NCBI RefSeq assembly: GCF_000550785.1
Contig: NZ_CP004350.1
Location: 1,034,009-1,098,008, forward strand
Source: Corynebacterium casei LMG S-19264
Lineage (GTDB): Bacteria; Actinomycetota; Actinomycetes; Mycobacteriales; Mycobacteriaceae
Reading direction: 5' to 3'
DNA length: 64,000 nt
The notes below the pieces were generated by a model. It was not told the DNA's origin, searched no databases, and saw only the letters and a program-made list of their open reading frames with translations. The stretch's first letter is position 1. Each line of letters begins with the position of its first letter. Shown piece by piece: positions 33,875 through 43,224 of the stretch. The position numbers were made by a program, and so were the translations under genes.

Positions 33875-34870
33875 TTAGAACGGCAAGTTCAGGTCCAGGT
33901 TCAAGGAGCCGAGGCCAGGGATTTGGATGGCGCCGGTGGCTGCGCCGCCGAGGCCGAGGGCTGCGACGAGAGCCAGGATGATGCCGATGATTCCGCCGAT
34001 GGAAGAGGCGTCAGCGCTTGGCTCCTGCGGGGTGTTTGGCTCAGATGGTTCTGGGCTTGGCTCCGCGGTGGTGGAGGAAGCGGAGGAAGATTCCGAAGGC
34101 TCAGAGGTTGGCTGCGACGAAGAAGATTCCGTGGTGGATGCCGCGGTTGAGGATTCTTCCGAGGTGGTTGGGGTGGGGTTGGTGCCGTTGAAGTGGGCAT
34201 CAATAAGCTTGGTGCGCTCTTCTTGTGTGTCCTTGCCGGTGGCGCCGCCGGTTGCTTCAGGGGATGCGACCAGAGTCAGGTGTGGGTGGGAGCCATTCTT
34301 GAAGCGGCCGTTGACTACGCCGAGGAGGCCGTCGGTGGTCCAAACGGGGGTGCCATCGAGAAGCCCTGAGCCTTCTTCGGCAGTGCCGTTGTGCTCACCG
34401 AAGTCCACGAAGTAGGTTCCGTTGATCTCACCCGCCAGGACACCCTCGCCGGACTTGGCTGGAGATTCTTCGTACTCAAACTGAGCGAAGGACACGGCAT
34501 CGCCGGGTGTTGGTGCATCATCCCAGTTGTTGGGGGTGAAGTCATTTGCTTCCACCTCGACCTCATCATCCCACTGGACGTACGCCAGGTTGGTGCCTAG
34601 ATCGCTTAGACCGGATGCGGTGAAGGTGCCGTGGCCATCAACTGGTGCGTTGTTCTCGCCGTGCAGGCGGGTTGGATTTTCGCTATCGCCGCAGTAATCC
34701 GCGAAGTAGGAACGGTTATCGCTTGGATCGTTGAAGCTGACAAAGCAGGAGCCGACCAAGTCGCCCTGTCCGACAGAGATAGTCTTTTCGTCTGCGCCTG
34801 CGGTTGATACCAAGACGGCGGCAGCTGTAGCAGACACGGCGACCGTGGCCAGTGCTTTCTTGAAAGCCAT
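33875..34870 (-). CDS. secreted, C-terminally anchored cell-surface protein
   Basis: 331 residues. A signal peptide (FKKALATVAVSATAAAVLVS) leads to an extracellular domain of about 190 residues with the look of an inactive trypsin-like or beta-rich module (GSCFVSFNDPSDNRSYFADY, YVQWDDEVEVEANDF, GLLGVVNGRF), then a Ser/Thr/Pro/Glu stalk of about 70 residues and a final hydrophobic helix (GGIIGIILALVAALGLGGAA). This is the build of corynebacterial surface proteins that stay in the membrane by the C-terminal helix; no LPxTG is seen. AGGAG six bases before fixes ATG 34870. Function unknown. Confidence 0.78.
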   Translation of the reverse strand: MAFKKALATVAVSATAAAVLVSTAGADEKTISVGQGDLVGSCFVSFNDPSDNRSYFADYCGDSENPTRLHGENNAPVDGHGTFTASGLSDLGTNLAYVQWDDEVEVEANDFTPNNWDDAPTPGDAVSFAQFEYEESPAKSGEGVLAGEINGTYFVDFGEHNGTAEEGSGLLDGTPVWTTDGLLGVVNGRFKNGSHPHLTLVASPEATGGATGKDTQEERTKLIDAHFNGTNPTPTTSEESSTAASTTESSSSQPTSEPSESSSASSTTAEPSPEPSEPNTPQEPSADASSIGGIIGIILALVAALGLGGAATGAIQIPGLGSLNLDLNLPF

Positions 34871-35028
34871 GAAGAACTCCTGAAGTGGAAGAAATACGAT
34901 TCTACTAAGCAAAATAACAAACTTTACTCAGCTTAGGAATAGCTTCCACTGTTGCAGGGGTAAACTAGTGTTACTGGAGTGGCGTTTAATGTTTACGTTG
35001 TTGGACATTGTGGTGTGGCGGCGTTGGG

Positions 35029-36849
35029 CTAGGGGAGGAGCTCCTCAGCAGGTTCTGGGACTTCCACTGCTTCTGATTGGGAGGTAGCGCCGGTGTCGTT
35101 TAACCCTTGCGTTCCTTGGTCGGGGGTGCCTTCCGTTGGTGCTGGCTCCTGGGTTGGAGCCTGGCTTGGGGCTGACGGGTCATCTTGGCTTGGCACCGAT
35201 GAGGTATCTTCTAATTGCTCTTGGTTCGGCTGAATGCTTTCCTGTGGGGTTTGCTCAGTCGGAATTGGCTGCTCTGACGGTTCAGGCACCTCAGGGGCTA
35301 CTGTCGGCTCGTTCTCGGAAGACTCCAGTGGGGTTTCAGGCTCGGTGGTTTCCGTGATGGTTGTCTCCGCGCGGTCCCTCCAATAAGCAGGGGACAAGAT
35401 ACCGGCATTGCCGTCTTCTGGATTAGATGAGGCCAACGCCAGGCCGCCGGTGAATACCAACGCCAGGATAAGGCCCGTGGTGGATACGCGAATGCGGCCA
35501 CCAAAGCTCATGACCTTTTTCCAACGCTTGTCATAAGCATCCGTGCGCCAGAAATCGCGGCGGCTGCTTCGGGTCTGCTCTTCGTCTCTGTCCTGGTCAC
35601 CGTTGGCATCTGTGGCGGCGTCGGTATCTACGGCATCTGTGTTGATATCAGTGGCGTCGAAAGTAGCTGTTTGCGCCGGGCGACCGGGGCCGTCATCCTT
35701 GGCCGATGGTGCAAGCTCCTCCTCGGTGCGCTCCGCCTCCTCTGCTGCTTCAGCGGCGTCTTGGGTCTCTTCGGCTGGAGAGTCTTCGGATGTGGCGCTA
35801 ACAGGGCTTGGACCCGTGCCCCTCACTGGCATAACTTCAGTAGGTGATTCGGACGCGGCAATCTTTGGCGCGTCTGCGCCCTGGTAGCTGGGCGCAGTGG
35901 AGGTATCCGCAACCGGGGTATCGAAAGGCGATGCGACCTTCTGCTTCTTGATTTGTGCAAGCTCTGCCTGTGTGTCCTTATCTAAAGCATCCTGCGGCGT
36001 CTCAAACGGGGCGCGGAAATGATCCCAAAAGACATTGAGCAACGCCGAGCGAATCCCGCGCTCCACAGCCCACTGCCGCGCCGGGTTGACCACCACGAGG
36101 ATGCGGAAGTTAACCTTCCACGGTTGCCCCGCGGCAGTCGGCGCAGTAAGCGACGTAGCTGGCAGAATTTCAATGTCACCAGCGACATCCTCAGAAATTG
36201 AAGGATCATTGACCGCCGAATTAGACGTGTCCTCAATAATCTTCTGAATGTGGTCTAGGTTCTCACCGGAACGCACTGGCACATCAAAATTGACCACCGC
36301 CCGGGACCAATCCTGGGAGAAGTTGGTGACCACGCCGGCGGAGCCGTTAGGGATCATCACGACCTCGCCCGAAGGCGTACGAACTTTGGTGGCGCGCAAG
36401 GTCAGCGCGACAACGGTGCCTTCAATGGCGGTGGCAGTACCGTCGAAGCTGACGTAATCGCCGACGCCGAACTGGCGCTCAGATATGATGAAGAAGCCCG
36501 CTAGGAAGTCACCGATGATGGTCTGCGCGCCGAAACCAATGGCTGCCGATGCAATCGTGGCAGGCACCGCGGCGCCCAATGGGGGAACGCCCAGGTTAGA
36601 CAGCGCCAACAAAATAATAATGAAGTAGGCGACAATCTGCAGGACGTAAATCAGCGCGCCCAGAAGCGCCAGACGTGCCTTGGTGGATTCTTCTTCCTCA
36701 TCCAGCCTGTCCTCAATGACCTTGATGGCCAGGCGGCCCAAACGCGGGACCAAAATGGCCATGAGCAGCAGGGCAATAAGCGGGATGATGTGGTCAACAA
36801 CCACGCCCCAAAGCTGATAGAAGAAATACTCAAAATCTACAAACGTCAT
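35029..36849 (-). CDS. mscCG: MscS-type mechanosensitive channel, MscCG-like (glutamate exporter)
   Basis: 606 residues. Three N-terminal helices, the pore helix ATIASAAIGFGAQTIIGDFLAGFFI and the beta domain GVGDYVSFDG...GTVVALTLRATKVRTPSGEVVMIPNG are those of the MscS family. As in Corynebacterium glutamicum MscCG (NCgl1221), a long C-terminal part follows with an additional helix (VSTTGLILALVFTGGLALA at about 465-483) and a Pro/Glu/Thr-rich periplasmic tail. It is some 70 residues longer than the C. glutamicum protein because the acidic linker and tail are expanded. Known role of the family member: osmotic relief and glutamate efflux. Followed 3' by no partner; YwiC-like gene precedes. Confidence 0.9.
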   Translation of the reverse strand: MTFVDFEYFFYQLWGVVVDHIIPLIALLLMAILVPRLGRLAIKVIEDRLDEEEESTKARLALLGALIYVLQIVAYFIIILLALSNLGVPPLGAAVPATIASAAIGFGAQTIIGDFLAGFFIISERQFGVGDYVSFDGTATAIEGTVVALTLRATKVRTPSGEVVMIPNGSAGVVTNFSQDWSRAVVNFDVPVRSGENLDHIQKIIEDTSNSAVNDPSISEDVAGDIEILPATSLTAPTAAGQPWKVNFRILVVVNPARQWAVERGIRSALLNVFWDHFRAPFETPQDALDKDTQAELAQIKKQKVASPFDTPVADTSTAPSYQGADAPKIAASESPTEVMPVRGTGPSPVSATSEDSPAEETQDAAEAAEEAERTEEELAPSAKDDGPGRPAQTATFDATDINTDAVDTDAATDANGDQDRDEEQTRSSRRDFWRTDAYDKRWKKVMSFGGRIRVSTTGLILALVFTGGLALASSNPEDGNAGILSPAYWRDRAETTITETTEPETPLESSENEPTVAPEVPEPSEQPIPTEQTPQESIQPNQEQLEDTSSVPSQDDPSAPSQAPTQEPAPTEGTPDQGTQGLNDTGATSQSEAVEVPEPAEELLP

Positions 36850-36890
36850 AAAACCGACTTTAGGCGCGATGTCTGAAAGTCGGTTGGAAG

Positions 36891-37760
36891 TTAACTGCCA
36901 AATGCTGCGAAGGCTGCAATCACTACAAAGATGGCGACCACGGCGTCAATCATGCCGACGTATTTTGGCTCCGTGCGCTTGCCGCGCTGTTGCGCGAAGC
37001 GGGGGATGGCGTAGCTGCGTGCCAACAATAAAGCACTAACTGCAGCCACCGGCCAGGTATGCGGCTGGGCGATGGTGAGGACCACCGCACCGACGAACAA
37101 CGCCGCGTGGAAACTGACTGATTGAACAAAGCGCGTCTTGTCCCCGAAGTCCCTAATCAACGTCTTGACGTAGTAGATGGATCCGCCGAAGTAGGCGGCG
37201 AACCAGGCGGTGGCCCACCAGACATCGGCAGTAATTGCCGCAGGAGTGCTTGTCGATGCCACCGACACCACCGTCGGCAACATTAGCGCCGCTGCCACTA
37301 CCGTGGACCAACCTGAAAGCAGTGAACGCTCACGGCGTTTGGCGGCTTCATAGATTGACACCGCGATAATCGGCGCGAAGATGGGCAACCAGGAAACTAG
37401 CTGCCACTGCGTAATCAACGCAGTAATACCGGCGACGGCCGTAATGCCGCCATAAGTCAGCACTGGTGGTAGATGCTTTTGACGCCTGCGACCCTTAAGC
37501 CAAATAGTGACCGCGAAGTAGGTGAAATAACCTGCCCACCAGGTCAGCAGCAACGGTACCGCCGCCCACGATGGCTCCAGAATCATGCCAATGATCGGCG
37601 GAATGAACAGCATGAACCATGCGCCATGCTGGTTGGGCATCCAGCCCTGTGACCGCCTGGACTTCGGCTTCTTCTTGGCAGTGGGGGAGTCAGTTCGCGG
37701 CGGACGGGGACTGCGGTCCTTCGTCTGAGTTCTGTTCGTAGAAACGCCTGCGCCTGACAT
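36891..37760 (-). CDS. YwiC-like family membrane protein
   Basis: 289 residues with about nine to ten hydrophobic segments. After a basic, Pro-rich N-terminal tail of about 40 residues comes WMPNQHGAWFMLFIPPIIG, the signature of the YwiC-like family. Function of the family is unknown. I start at ATG 37760, which has AGGAG eight bases upstream; an in-frame ATG at 37805 lies against the end of pncA and lacks a site. Same strand as pncA, which ends 45 bp upstream, so probably one transcript. Confidence 0.83.
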   Translation of the reverse strand: MSGAGVSTNRTQTKDRSPRPPRTDSPTAKKKPKSRRSQGWMPNQHGAWFMLFIPPIIGMILEPSWAAVPLLLTWWAGYFTYFAVTIWLKGRRRQKHLPPVLTYGGITAVAGITALITQWQLVSWLPIFAPIIAVSIYEAAKRRERSLLSGWSTVVAAALMLPTVVSVASTSTPAAITADVWWATAWFAAYFGGSIYYVKTLIRDFGDKTRFVQSVSFHAALFVGAVVLTIAQPHTWPVAAVSALLLARSYAIPRFAQQRGKRTEPKYVGMIDAVVAIFVVIAAFAAFGS

Positions 37761-37805
37761 GCCCACTGCTCCTGTTTTCAATGCCGATATTGAAGTTATC
37801 TCCAA

Positions 37806-38369
37806 CTATCGTATGATCTTCGCACCTGCTTCTTCAAGCTGTGTGAGAGCATTCTCACCTCGGGTTTTATCAACTGGTGAGCACAGCATTTCAATAACAC
37901 TCACCTCAAACCCTTCCCGCAACGCATCCTGCGCCGTGGCCAGTACACAATGGTCTGTGGCGATACCAACGACCTCCACCTCAGCCACTCCATTCTGCCG
38001 CAACCAATCCGCCATCAGTGTCGACTCATCGGCGACCGCGTGGCCCTCAAATCCTGAGTACGCCGCGGTGTACTCACCCTTGCGGAAGAACTCCCGAATC
38101 TTCGACACATCCACCTCCGGATGCATCCGCGCGCCTTCAGAATCTGCCGCGCAATGCACCGGCCACGTATCCACAAAGTCCGGCTCATTCGAGAAGTGCG
38201 CACCCGGATCAATATGCCAATCCTGAGTCGCCACAATCACGTCATAATCATGCTCGCCGTTAATCAACTCATTAATCCCACGCGCCACCTCGTGCCCGCG
38301 CTCGGTTCCCAATGCGCCACCCGGGCAGAAATCATTTTGGACATCAACGATAATCAGTGCTTTTGCCAT
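37806..38369 (-). CDS. pncA: nicotinamidase (pyrazinamidase)
   Basis: 187 residues, normal length. Converts nicotinamide to nicotinic acid in the NAD salvage pathway. Catalytic triad: Asp in VDVQNDFCPGG at residue 9, Lys in FRKGEYTAAYSGF, and Cys in GIATDHCVLATAQDA. Metal ligands are in TQDWHIDPGAHFS and the following WPVHC. PncA also activates the prodrug pyrazinamide. ATG 38369 is preceded by GAGGT. Likely co-transcribed with the YwiC-like gene downstream. Confidence 0.95.
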   Translation of the reverse strand: MAKALIIVDVQNDFCPGGALGTERGHEVARGINELINGEHDYDVIVATQDWHIDPGAHFSNEPDFVDTWPVHCAADSEGARMHPEVDVSKIREFFRKGEYTAAYSGFEGHAVADESTLMADWLRQNGVAEVEVVGIATDHCVLATAQDALREGFEVSVIEMLCSPVDKTRGENALTQLEEAGAKIIR

Positions 38370-38533
38370 ACCTCAAAGGTTAGCCACCAAGCCCACAGAG
38401 CGTAAGAGCATTTCGTTAATTCTTCTACGAAGACACAAACGTGGGGCATTCGCAGGGCGCAAAGTCTTACCTATATAATGATTCAAGCGTGTCAGCAAGC
38501 GGGTGATTTAGCCGATTCTTGCTGCAACGTGCT

Positions 38534-38607
38534 GGGGCTATAGCTCAGTCGGTTAGAGCCGTGGACTCATAATCCATTGGTCGCGGGTTCGAGCCCCGCT
38601 GGCCCCA
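38534..38607 (+). tRNA. tRNA with CAT anticodon (Ile2 or elongator Met)
   Basis: 74 nt cloverleaf: acceptor GGGGCTA/TGGCCCC, D-arm GCTC...GAGC, anticodon loop CTCATAA, T-arm GCGGG-TTCGAGC-CCCGC, discriminator A. The anticodon CAT and the TTGGTCG variable region are like bacterial tRNA-Ile2 (lysidine-modified), but elongator tRNA-Met is not excluded. CCA is not encoded. Confidence 0.93.
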
Positions 38608-38615
38608 CAAAATCA

Positions 38616-38662
38616 AAGCCTCGAGATACCGTAAATAGCTGGCGTCTCGAGGCTTCTTTCAA
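38616..38662 (+). terminator. terminator of the tRNA gene
   Basis: AAGCCTCGAGA at 38616-38626 pairs with TCTCGAGGCTT at 38645-38655, followed by CTTTC. Confidence 0.85.
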
Positions 38663-38728
38663 TTAGATCTTTGCCAAGGTCGCTGAAGCGTCACTTGGCA
38701 ACGGGTACTCGGTAAACGCTTATGTAAT

Positions 38729-38887
38729 TTAGCGACGTGGCTTTCGGTCGGAACCTTCATCGTTACTTGCAACGAATCCGAAGTCGATCCTGCGTTTATT
38801 CTCGAAGTATCGGTCTGGATTGGTTTGAAGTAGTTTGATTCGGTCCACTCGATGGGCGTTGGTCACTTGCTCCTTTTGTTTACGCAT
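38729..38887 (-). CDS. possible small basic protein (52 residues)
   Basis: A 52-codon frame, starting MRKQKEQVTNAHRVDRIKLL and ending DEGSDRKPRR, very basic. AGGAGAG lies 10-16 bases upstream of the ATG. It is on the same strand as the membrane GAF gene and starts 55 bp after it, so could be the second gene of that operon. The protein is unknown to me and may be spurious. Confidence 0.35.
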   Translation of the reverse strand: MRKQKEQVTNAHRVDRIKLLQTNPDRYFENKRRIDFGFVASNDEGSDRKPRR

Positions 38888-38942
38888 TGTTCACTCGCTC
38901 TCCTGGCTGGGTTTCTGCTTTTAGTGTATCGCTTGTTGCATC

Positions 38943-39818
38943 TCAATTGTCTAAGTCGTTGCAAATGTCACCGATGCGTAATCGTTTAGCTTCTTTGGGA
39001 CTGGACATAAAAGTGAGAGCAAACTGAGATGCATACAAATTGAGAAGCTCTTTTGCTTCGAATTCATTGATATCGCCGGCTTCAGGGGAATCGACCGTTA
39101 TCATTCCGTATAAATAGTTTTCCGAGCTTACGGGCATTGTTGCAAAAGTTTGGTAAGGCAATTCGGAATCGAGTCCTGCGGCCTTTGCATCGACAATGAA
39201 TCGACCTTGGTTGTGGCAGAGCGCAAGTTTCAAAGACTCGTCATGTAAATCAAAAATGCGTGTCGAGCGGTGATTGCTTCTTCCCTCGTGTGCGTAGGTT
39301 GAAGCTCTGAGAGTGGGCGCGGAATCTTCCGCAACTTCGAAAAAGTTAACTCGGACGCCGTTTTCTGGTCCGATGCTTCTGCGAATCGTCGACAATATAG
39401 CCTTTCGTGCAGCTGCCAGGCTCGCTTCCCTCCGGCGTTTTTCTTCGATTGATAATGCATCGCAGGTTCCTTGCGAAGTATCTATCAAGGTATGAACTAG
39501 GTCTTTAATCGCTTGCTGTTGAAGATTGCGCTTCTCAGTGGATATCTGAACTTCGCGTCGATCTCGAAGGTAATCGAGGATAATGCCCATTGCGATGAAA
39601 ACACCGCACAAAATGCCCCAAGACCAGGATCCTTGTCCGAATGACACACCACCTACAAGTGAACCAATGACGACAATGAAATTAGTTACGTGTGGACTCA
39701 CAGAGGTCGCTTTTGCCGCCCAAGAGGCTTCAGGCAGGGAAAATTCATAATCGTCTGTAAAAAGCAGTCGGACGGTTCCTTGGCGTAGTGAGTAAAATTT
39801 TGATCTAACCCAATTCAC
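38943..39818 (-). CDS. membrane protein with coiled coil and GAF-like domain
   Basis: 291 residues. Two hydrophobic segments at about residues 40-80 (VTNFIVVIGSLVGGVSFGQG, WGILCGVFIAMGIILDYL), a charged coiled-coil stretch (about 82-140, RREASLAAARKAIL), then a GAF-like sensor domain (about 145-280: GVRVNFFEVAED, LPYQTFATMPVSSENYLYG, MITVDSPEAGDINEFE...LLNLYASQFAL). No kinase, cyclase or phosphodiesterase domain follows, so the output is not evident; it may signal through a partner. GTG 39818 has GAGGAAAG nine bases upstream. Sensor-only membrane GAF proteins of this build are found in accessory regions; a defence role is speculative. Confidence 0.72.
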   Translation of the reverse strand: MNWVRSKFYSLRQGTVRLLFTDDYEFSLPEASWAAKATSVSPHVTNFIVVIGSLVGGVSFGQGSWSWGILCGVFIAMGIILDYLRDRREVQISTEKRNLQQQAIKDLVHTLIDTSQGTCDALSIEEKRRREASLAAARKAILSTIRRSIGPENGVRVNFFEVAEDSAPTLRASTYAHEGRSNHRSTRIFDLHDESLKLALCHNQGRFIVDAKAAGLDSELPYQTFATMPVSSENYLYGMITVDSPEAGDINEFEAKELLNLYASQFALTFMSSPKEAKRLRIGDICNDLDN

Positions 39819-40096
39819 TTATTGTCTTTCCTCTCTTCTATTTAGATTGGATTCAGTTCTCTATCGGATAGCGTTCAGCAATAGGGCAGTTGAGCTACCG
39901 ATAGTTGAATAACTTGGAGACTAGCAACAGCGGCGGACATGGGACTCTTCAAAAGAAGAGGGCATAAGAAATCGCTGTTGACCTGGTCTGGATTGGGCAG
40001 GTCAACAGCGATTGTTGTAATGCCTAGGCGCACTGTCTGGAAGGTGTCATGGTGTGCGCCCAGGCAAGTTTGTTGAGGTGGCTGATTAGCTCGTTG

Positions 40097-41269
40097 CTAG
40101 CGAATCAGCCAGTCGTTGGGGCTGAAAAGCTCGAAGCTGACGGAGGAAGGCTTGGCGGCGTCGTCGAGGCTGTCAATGTTGCTACGGATGGCTTGGAGGA
40201 AGTTGTTGCCGCCGCAGATGTAGACGTCGGCGCCGACGAGGTTGTGGGCGGTGACATCAAGAAGCTCACCTGCGCTGCGCTGCGCTGCTACTAGCTGGCA
40301 ATTATCGAGCTGGCCTGCCAGTGCCCGGATGTGGCCTTCTTGCGCCCAGGTCTCAGCGGAGTCATCGGCGTGGAGGTAAAGAACCTCCCGGTTGGCGTTG
40401 TTCTGCGCGAGGTGCGCGAGCATGCCAACCATCGGGGTAGAACCGATTCCGGAAGAGATAAGCACGGCTGGACGCTCAGAAGCCTGAAGCACAAGCTCGC
40501 CAGCGGCAAGGGTGGCCTGGATAGTGTCGCCGACTTCGATGTGCTGGCGAAGATGGTTGGATACCTCACCATCGGTTTCCACCGCGATGCGGTACTGGGT
40601 CGCGTCACCGCCGATGATGGAGTATTGGCGAAGCTGGCGGGCGCCATCGGCAAGCTTGACGCCAATGGAGGTGTACTGGCCCGGCTGCGGCTCCGTAAAG
40701 TCGCCCACCAAGACGTACTCGGTTACGCGTTCGGTGAGCACATTCTTTGCAATAACCTTGGCATCGCGGAACACATCACCATTCTCCACGCCGTCTGATG
40801 CATAAAGCACCTTCTCGTGCTCAATGAGAACCTCAGCCATAATCCAGTAGACCGCGGACCATGCCTCGGCGACCTTTGGGGTGACGGCCTCGCCGAGCAC
40901 CTCAGCCACGGCGGGCAAAAGGTTATCGTGCACAACCTGGTATTGGTCTTCCGTGATACCGAGGGACACGTGCTTGTGAGCGATGCGGTTGAGTAAGTCA
41001 ACCGGGTCGGGTGCATTTTCGTCTACAAGCATGGTCGCAAAGGTAGCGATAGACGCAGCCAGCGCCTTCTGCTGCTCACCAGACTTCTGATTGCCGCGGT
41101 TGAACGTATCCCGCAAAAGCTCCGGATGGGCGCTGAACATCTTGCCGTAGAAGGTGTGCGCGATGGTCTCAATCTGCTCACCGACCGCCGGAAGGGTTGC
41201 GATGATGATCTGCTCGTGTTCCGGGGATAGACGCTTGGCCTTGGTATCGGGCTTAGAGGTGACGAACAT
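40097..41269 (-). CDS. hmp: flavohaemoglobin, nitric oxide dioxygenase
   Basis: 390 residues, normal. Globin domain first: TFYGKMFSAHPELLRDTF and the proximal-His region NRIAHKHVSLGI. Then the ferredoxin-reductase part: FAD-binding RQYSIIGGD and NAD-binding VLISSGIGSTPMVGMLAHL, with DVYICGGNNFLQAI near the end. Converts NO to nitrate with O2 and NADH. AAGGAG lies four bases before the ATG. Upstream, 41270-41680 has no gene. The IS256-family element is inserted some 480 bp upstream. Confidence 0.95.
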   Translation of the reverse strand: MFVTSKPDTKAKRLSPEHEQIIIATLPAVGEQIETIAHTFYGKMFSAHPELLRDTFNRGNQKSGEQQKALAASIATFATMLVDENAPDPVDLLNRIAHKHVSLGITEDQYQVVHDNLLPAVAEVLGEAVTPKVAEAWSAVYWIMAEVLIEHEKVLYASDGVENGDVFRDAKVIAKNVLTERVTEYVLVGDFTEPQPGQYTSIGVKLADGARQLRQYSIIGGDATQYRIAVETDGEVSNHLRQHIEVGDTIQATLAAGELVLQASERPAVLISSGIGSTPMVGMLAHLAQNNANREVLYLHADDSAETWAQEGHIRALAGQLDNCQLVAAQRSAGELLDVTAHNLVGADVYICGGNNFLQAIRSNIDSLDDAAKPSSVSFELFSPNDWLIR

Positions 41270-41682
41270 GAAACTCCTTGACTCGTGGGGATATCGAATA
41301 AACCCGACTCTATTAGTGTTTAATCAGGATTCAATGTGAGTCGCGTCATGTTGGTTTCGTGAGCGAACCTTTTGTCTGCGCTTCGAGGGCGGAGTTTCCG
41401 GGCTCGGTTGTTGGGGTCGGGGGTCGACTTTAGGGTGTGAAGATTAGCTGTACCGGCGCAGGTGGTTGGCAGTTTCTGAATCTTGGAAGTACGAGTCGCA
41501 GGGTGGCTGGCCATTTTGAAGTGGGATTGCAGTCTAGGGGACCGCTGTCAGCTTTTGGGCGCTTCAAAATGTGACGTGTTTCAAACGAAACAGTTTCAGG
41601 AGCAGCGAATAAACCGTGGATATTCGGGCGGGGGGGGTGAACTTTTTTGATGTTTTACACGGGATTCTCATGTGCAAATTGA

Positions 41683-41744
41683 AAAGATTCGCCCAAGGGG
41701 AGGGCTCGTGATCTGTCGATGGACCCTTGGGGCGAATCTTTTTT
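41683..41744. terminator. strong bidirectional terminator, left of the IS256-family element
   Basis: AAAGATTCGCCCAAGGG pairs with CCCTTGGGGCGAATCTTT (one bulged G), with T6 on the plus strand and TCTTTT on the minus strand. Removing the element places it about 28 bp after the stop of the iclR-type gene, which it probably served. No gene is seen in the rest of 41270-41754. Confidence 0.8.
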
Positions 41745-41754
41745 GGAGCTTGGG

Positions 41755-43206
41755 CGGTCGTGTCCCGTAGCGTGGTGTATCTGTAACTGTTGGTGAGGAC
41801 CCTATGAACGATGTGGGCGACCACCGCAGTACCTTTCGAATTAACTCCTACATCTCCTCGAAAGGGATAACCACGATGGCCGCTAGTCCTCATTCTATCG
41901 ACCCAACTACCTACTTGGACGAATTGCTCGCTCAAGCATCCCCAGATCTGATGCGCGAGATGCTTCAAGGTTTCATTAACCAAATCCTCTCGACCCAAGC
42001 AGACCAAGTCTGCGGCGCTGAATACGCCACCTCCTCTGAGTCTCGTACTAACGTCCGCAATGGCTACCGCCACCGTGACCTGGATACTCGTGTGGGCACC
42101 ATTGATGTCGCCGTGCCCAAACTGCGCACCGGATCGTTCTTCCCAGATTGGCTACTTCAACGACGCACCCGGGCAGAACGCGCACTAACGACCGTGATCG
42201 CCACCTGCTACCTGAAAGGCGTATCGACTCGCAGGATGAACGATCTCGTCGCCAGTTTGGGAATCAATAACCTGTCGAAGTCACAGGTATCCGAGATGGC
42301 GAAAGACCTTGACGGCATGGTCGAAGATTTCCGCACTCGCCCGCTAGATACCGGACCCTACCTCTATGTTTCCTGTGACGCGTTGACCATGAAAGTCCGT
42401 GAAGGCGGGCGGGTGGTCAAAACCTCCGTACTACTAGCCACCGGTGTTAACGCCGAAGGCTACAGGGAACTACTTGGCATGCAGGTCGCTACCTCTGAAT
42501 CAGTGGCCTCGTGGACCGGGTTCTTTAGAGATCTCAAAGCCCGCGGACTTAACGAGGTCTACCTCGTGACCAGTGACGCCCATTTGGGCATCCAGCATGC
42601 CATTGGTGAAGTACTACCGAATGCGTCCTGGCAACGGTGTCGTACGCATTTTGCCAAGAACCTCTCGTCGATGGTGCCGAAGACGCAATGGCCGACGCTA
42701 TCGGCAATGTTTCATACCATCTTTCAACAACCCGATGCGCAGGCAGTATGGAATCAAGCCCGGGAGGTCGTGGCTTTTTGCGAGGAAAAGTTCCCGCACG
42801 TTGCTCACTACCTGGAAGAAGCCCTCGAGGAACTCCTAGCGTTTACTCATGCTCCGAAATCAGTGTGGACCAAAATCTGGTCGAATAACCCGACCGAGAG
42901 ACTTAATCGGGAGATCCGTCGGCGTACGGATGTCGTCGGTATTTCTCTAACCGTGACGCGGTTATCCGTCTCGTCGGTGCGGTACTGGCTGAACAGCATG
43001 ATGACTGGATTCAGCAAAATCGCTACATGTCACTGACCAGCCTGGAACACACCAAGGCGATGATCAACGCCAACGTCATCGACGCCGACAACACTCAGGA
43101 GGTTGCATGAACCGGCAACAGCACCGGCAACGAGCCGGCCCCTGAAGACCAATTTCACTGCTTGTTTTATCGAAAGGCAGAAACACCACTCAACCGGACT
43201 TGACCG
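41755..43206 (+). mobile_element. IS256-family insertion sequence (transposase frameshifted)
   Basis: About 1452 bp. Terminal inverted repeats of about 30 bp start CGGTCGTGTCCCGTAG at the left and, inverted, CGGTCAAGTCCGGTTG at the right; GTGGTGT.TCTG is common to both. CTTGGG stands directly outside both ends (41749-41754 and 43207-43212), a 6-bp direct repeat that may be the target duplication, although 8 bp is usual for the family. Confidence 0.82.
41804..43110 (+). pseudogene. IS256-family (mutator-type) transposase with a frameshift
   Basis: The DDE core is present: YVSCDALTMKVREGGRV, LVTSDAHLGIQHAI, CRTHFAKNL and [20 protein letters not shown]. After GI at about 42940 the frame leaves the family pattern. 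One base more in the T-run at 42942-42944 would restore [20 protein letters not shown] and run on to a stop at 43110, the normal end. As it stands the protein ends at 43036 with about 20 foreign residues. Two starts are possible, 41804 and 41876. Probably inactive, unless the shift is a base-call error. Confidence 0.85.
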
Positions 43207-43224
43207 CTTGGGCGCGGCGCGTTC

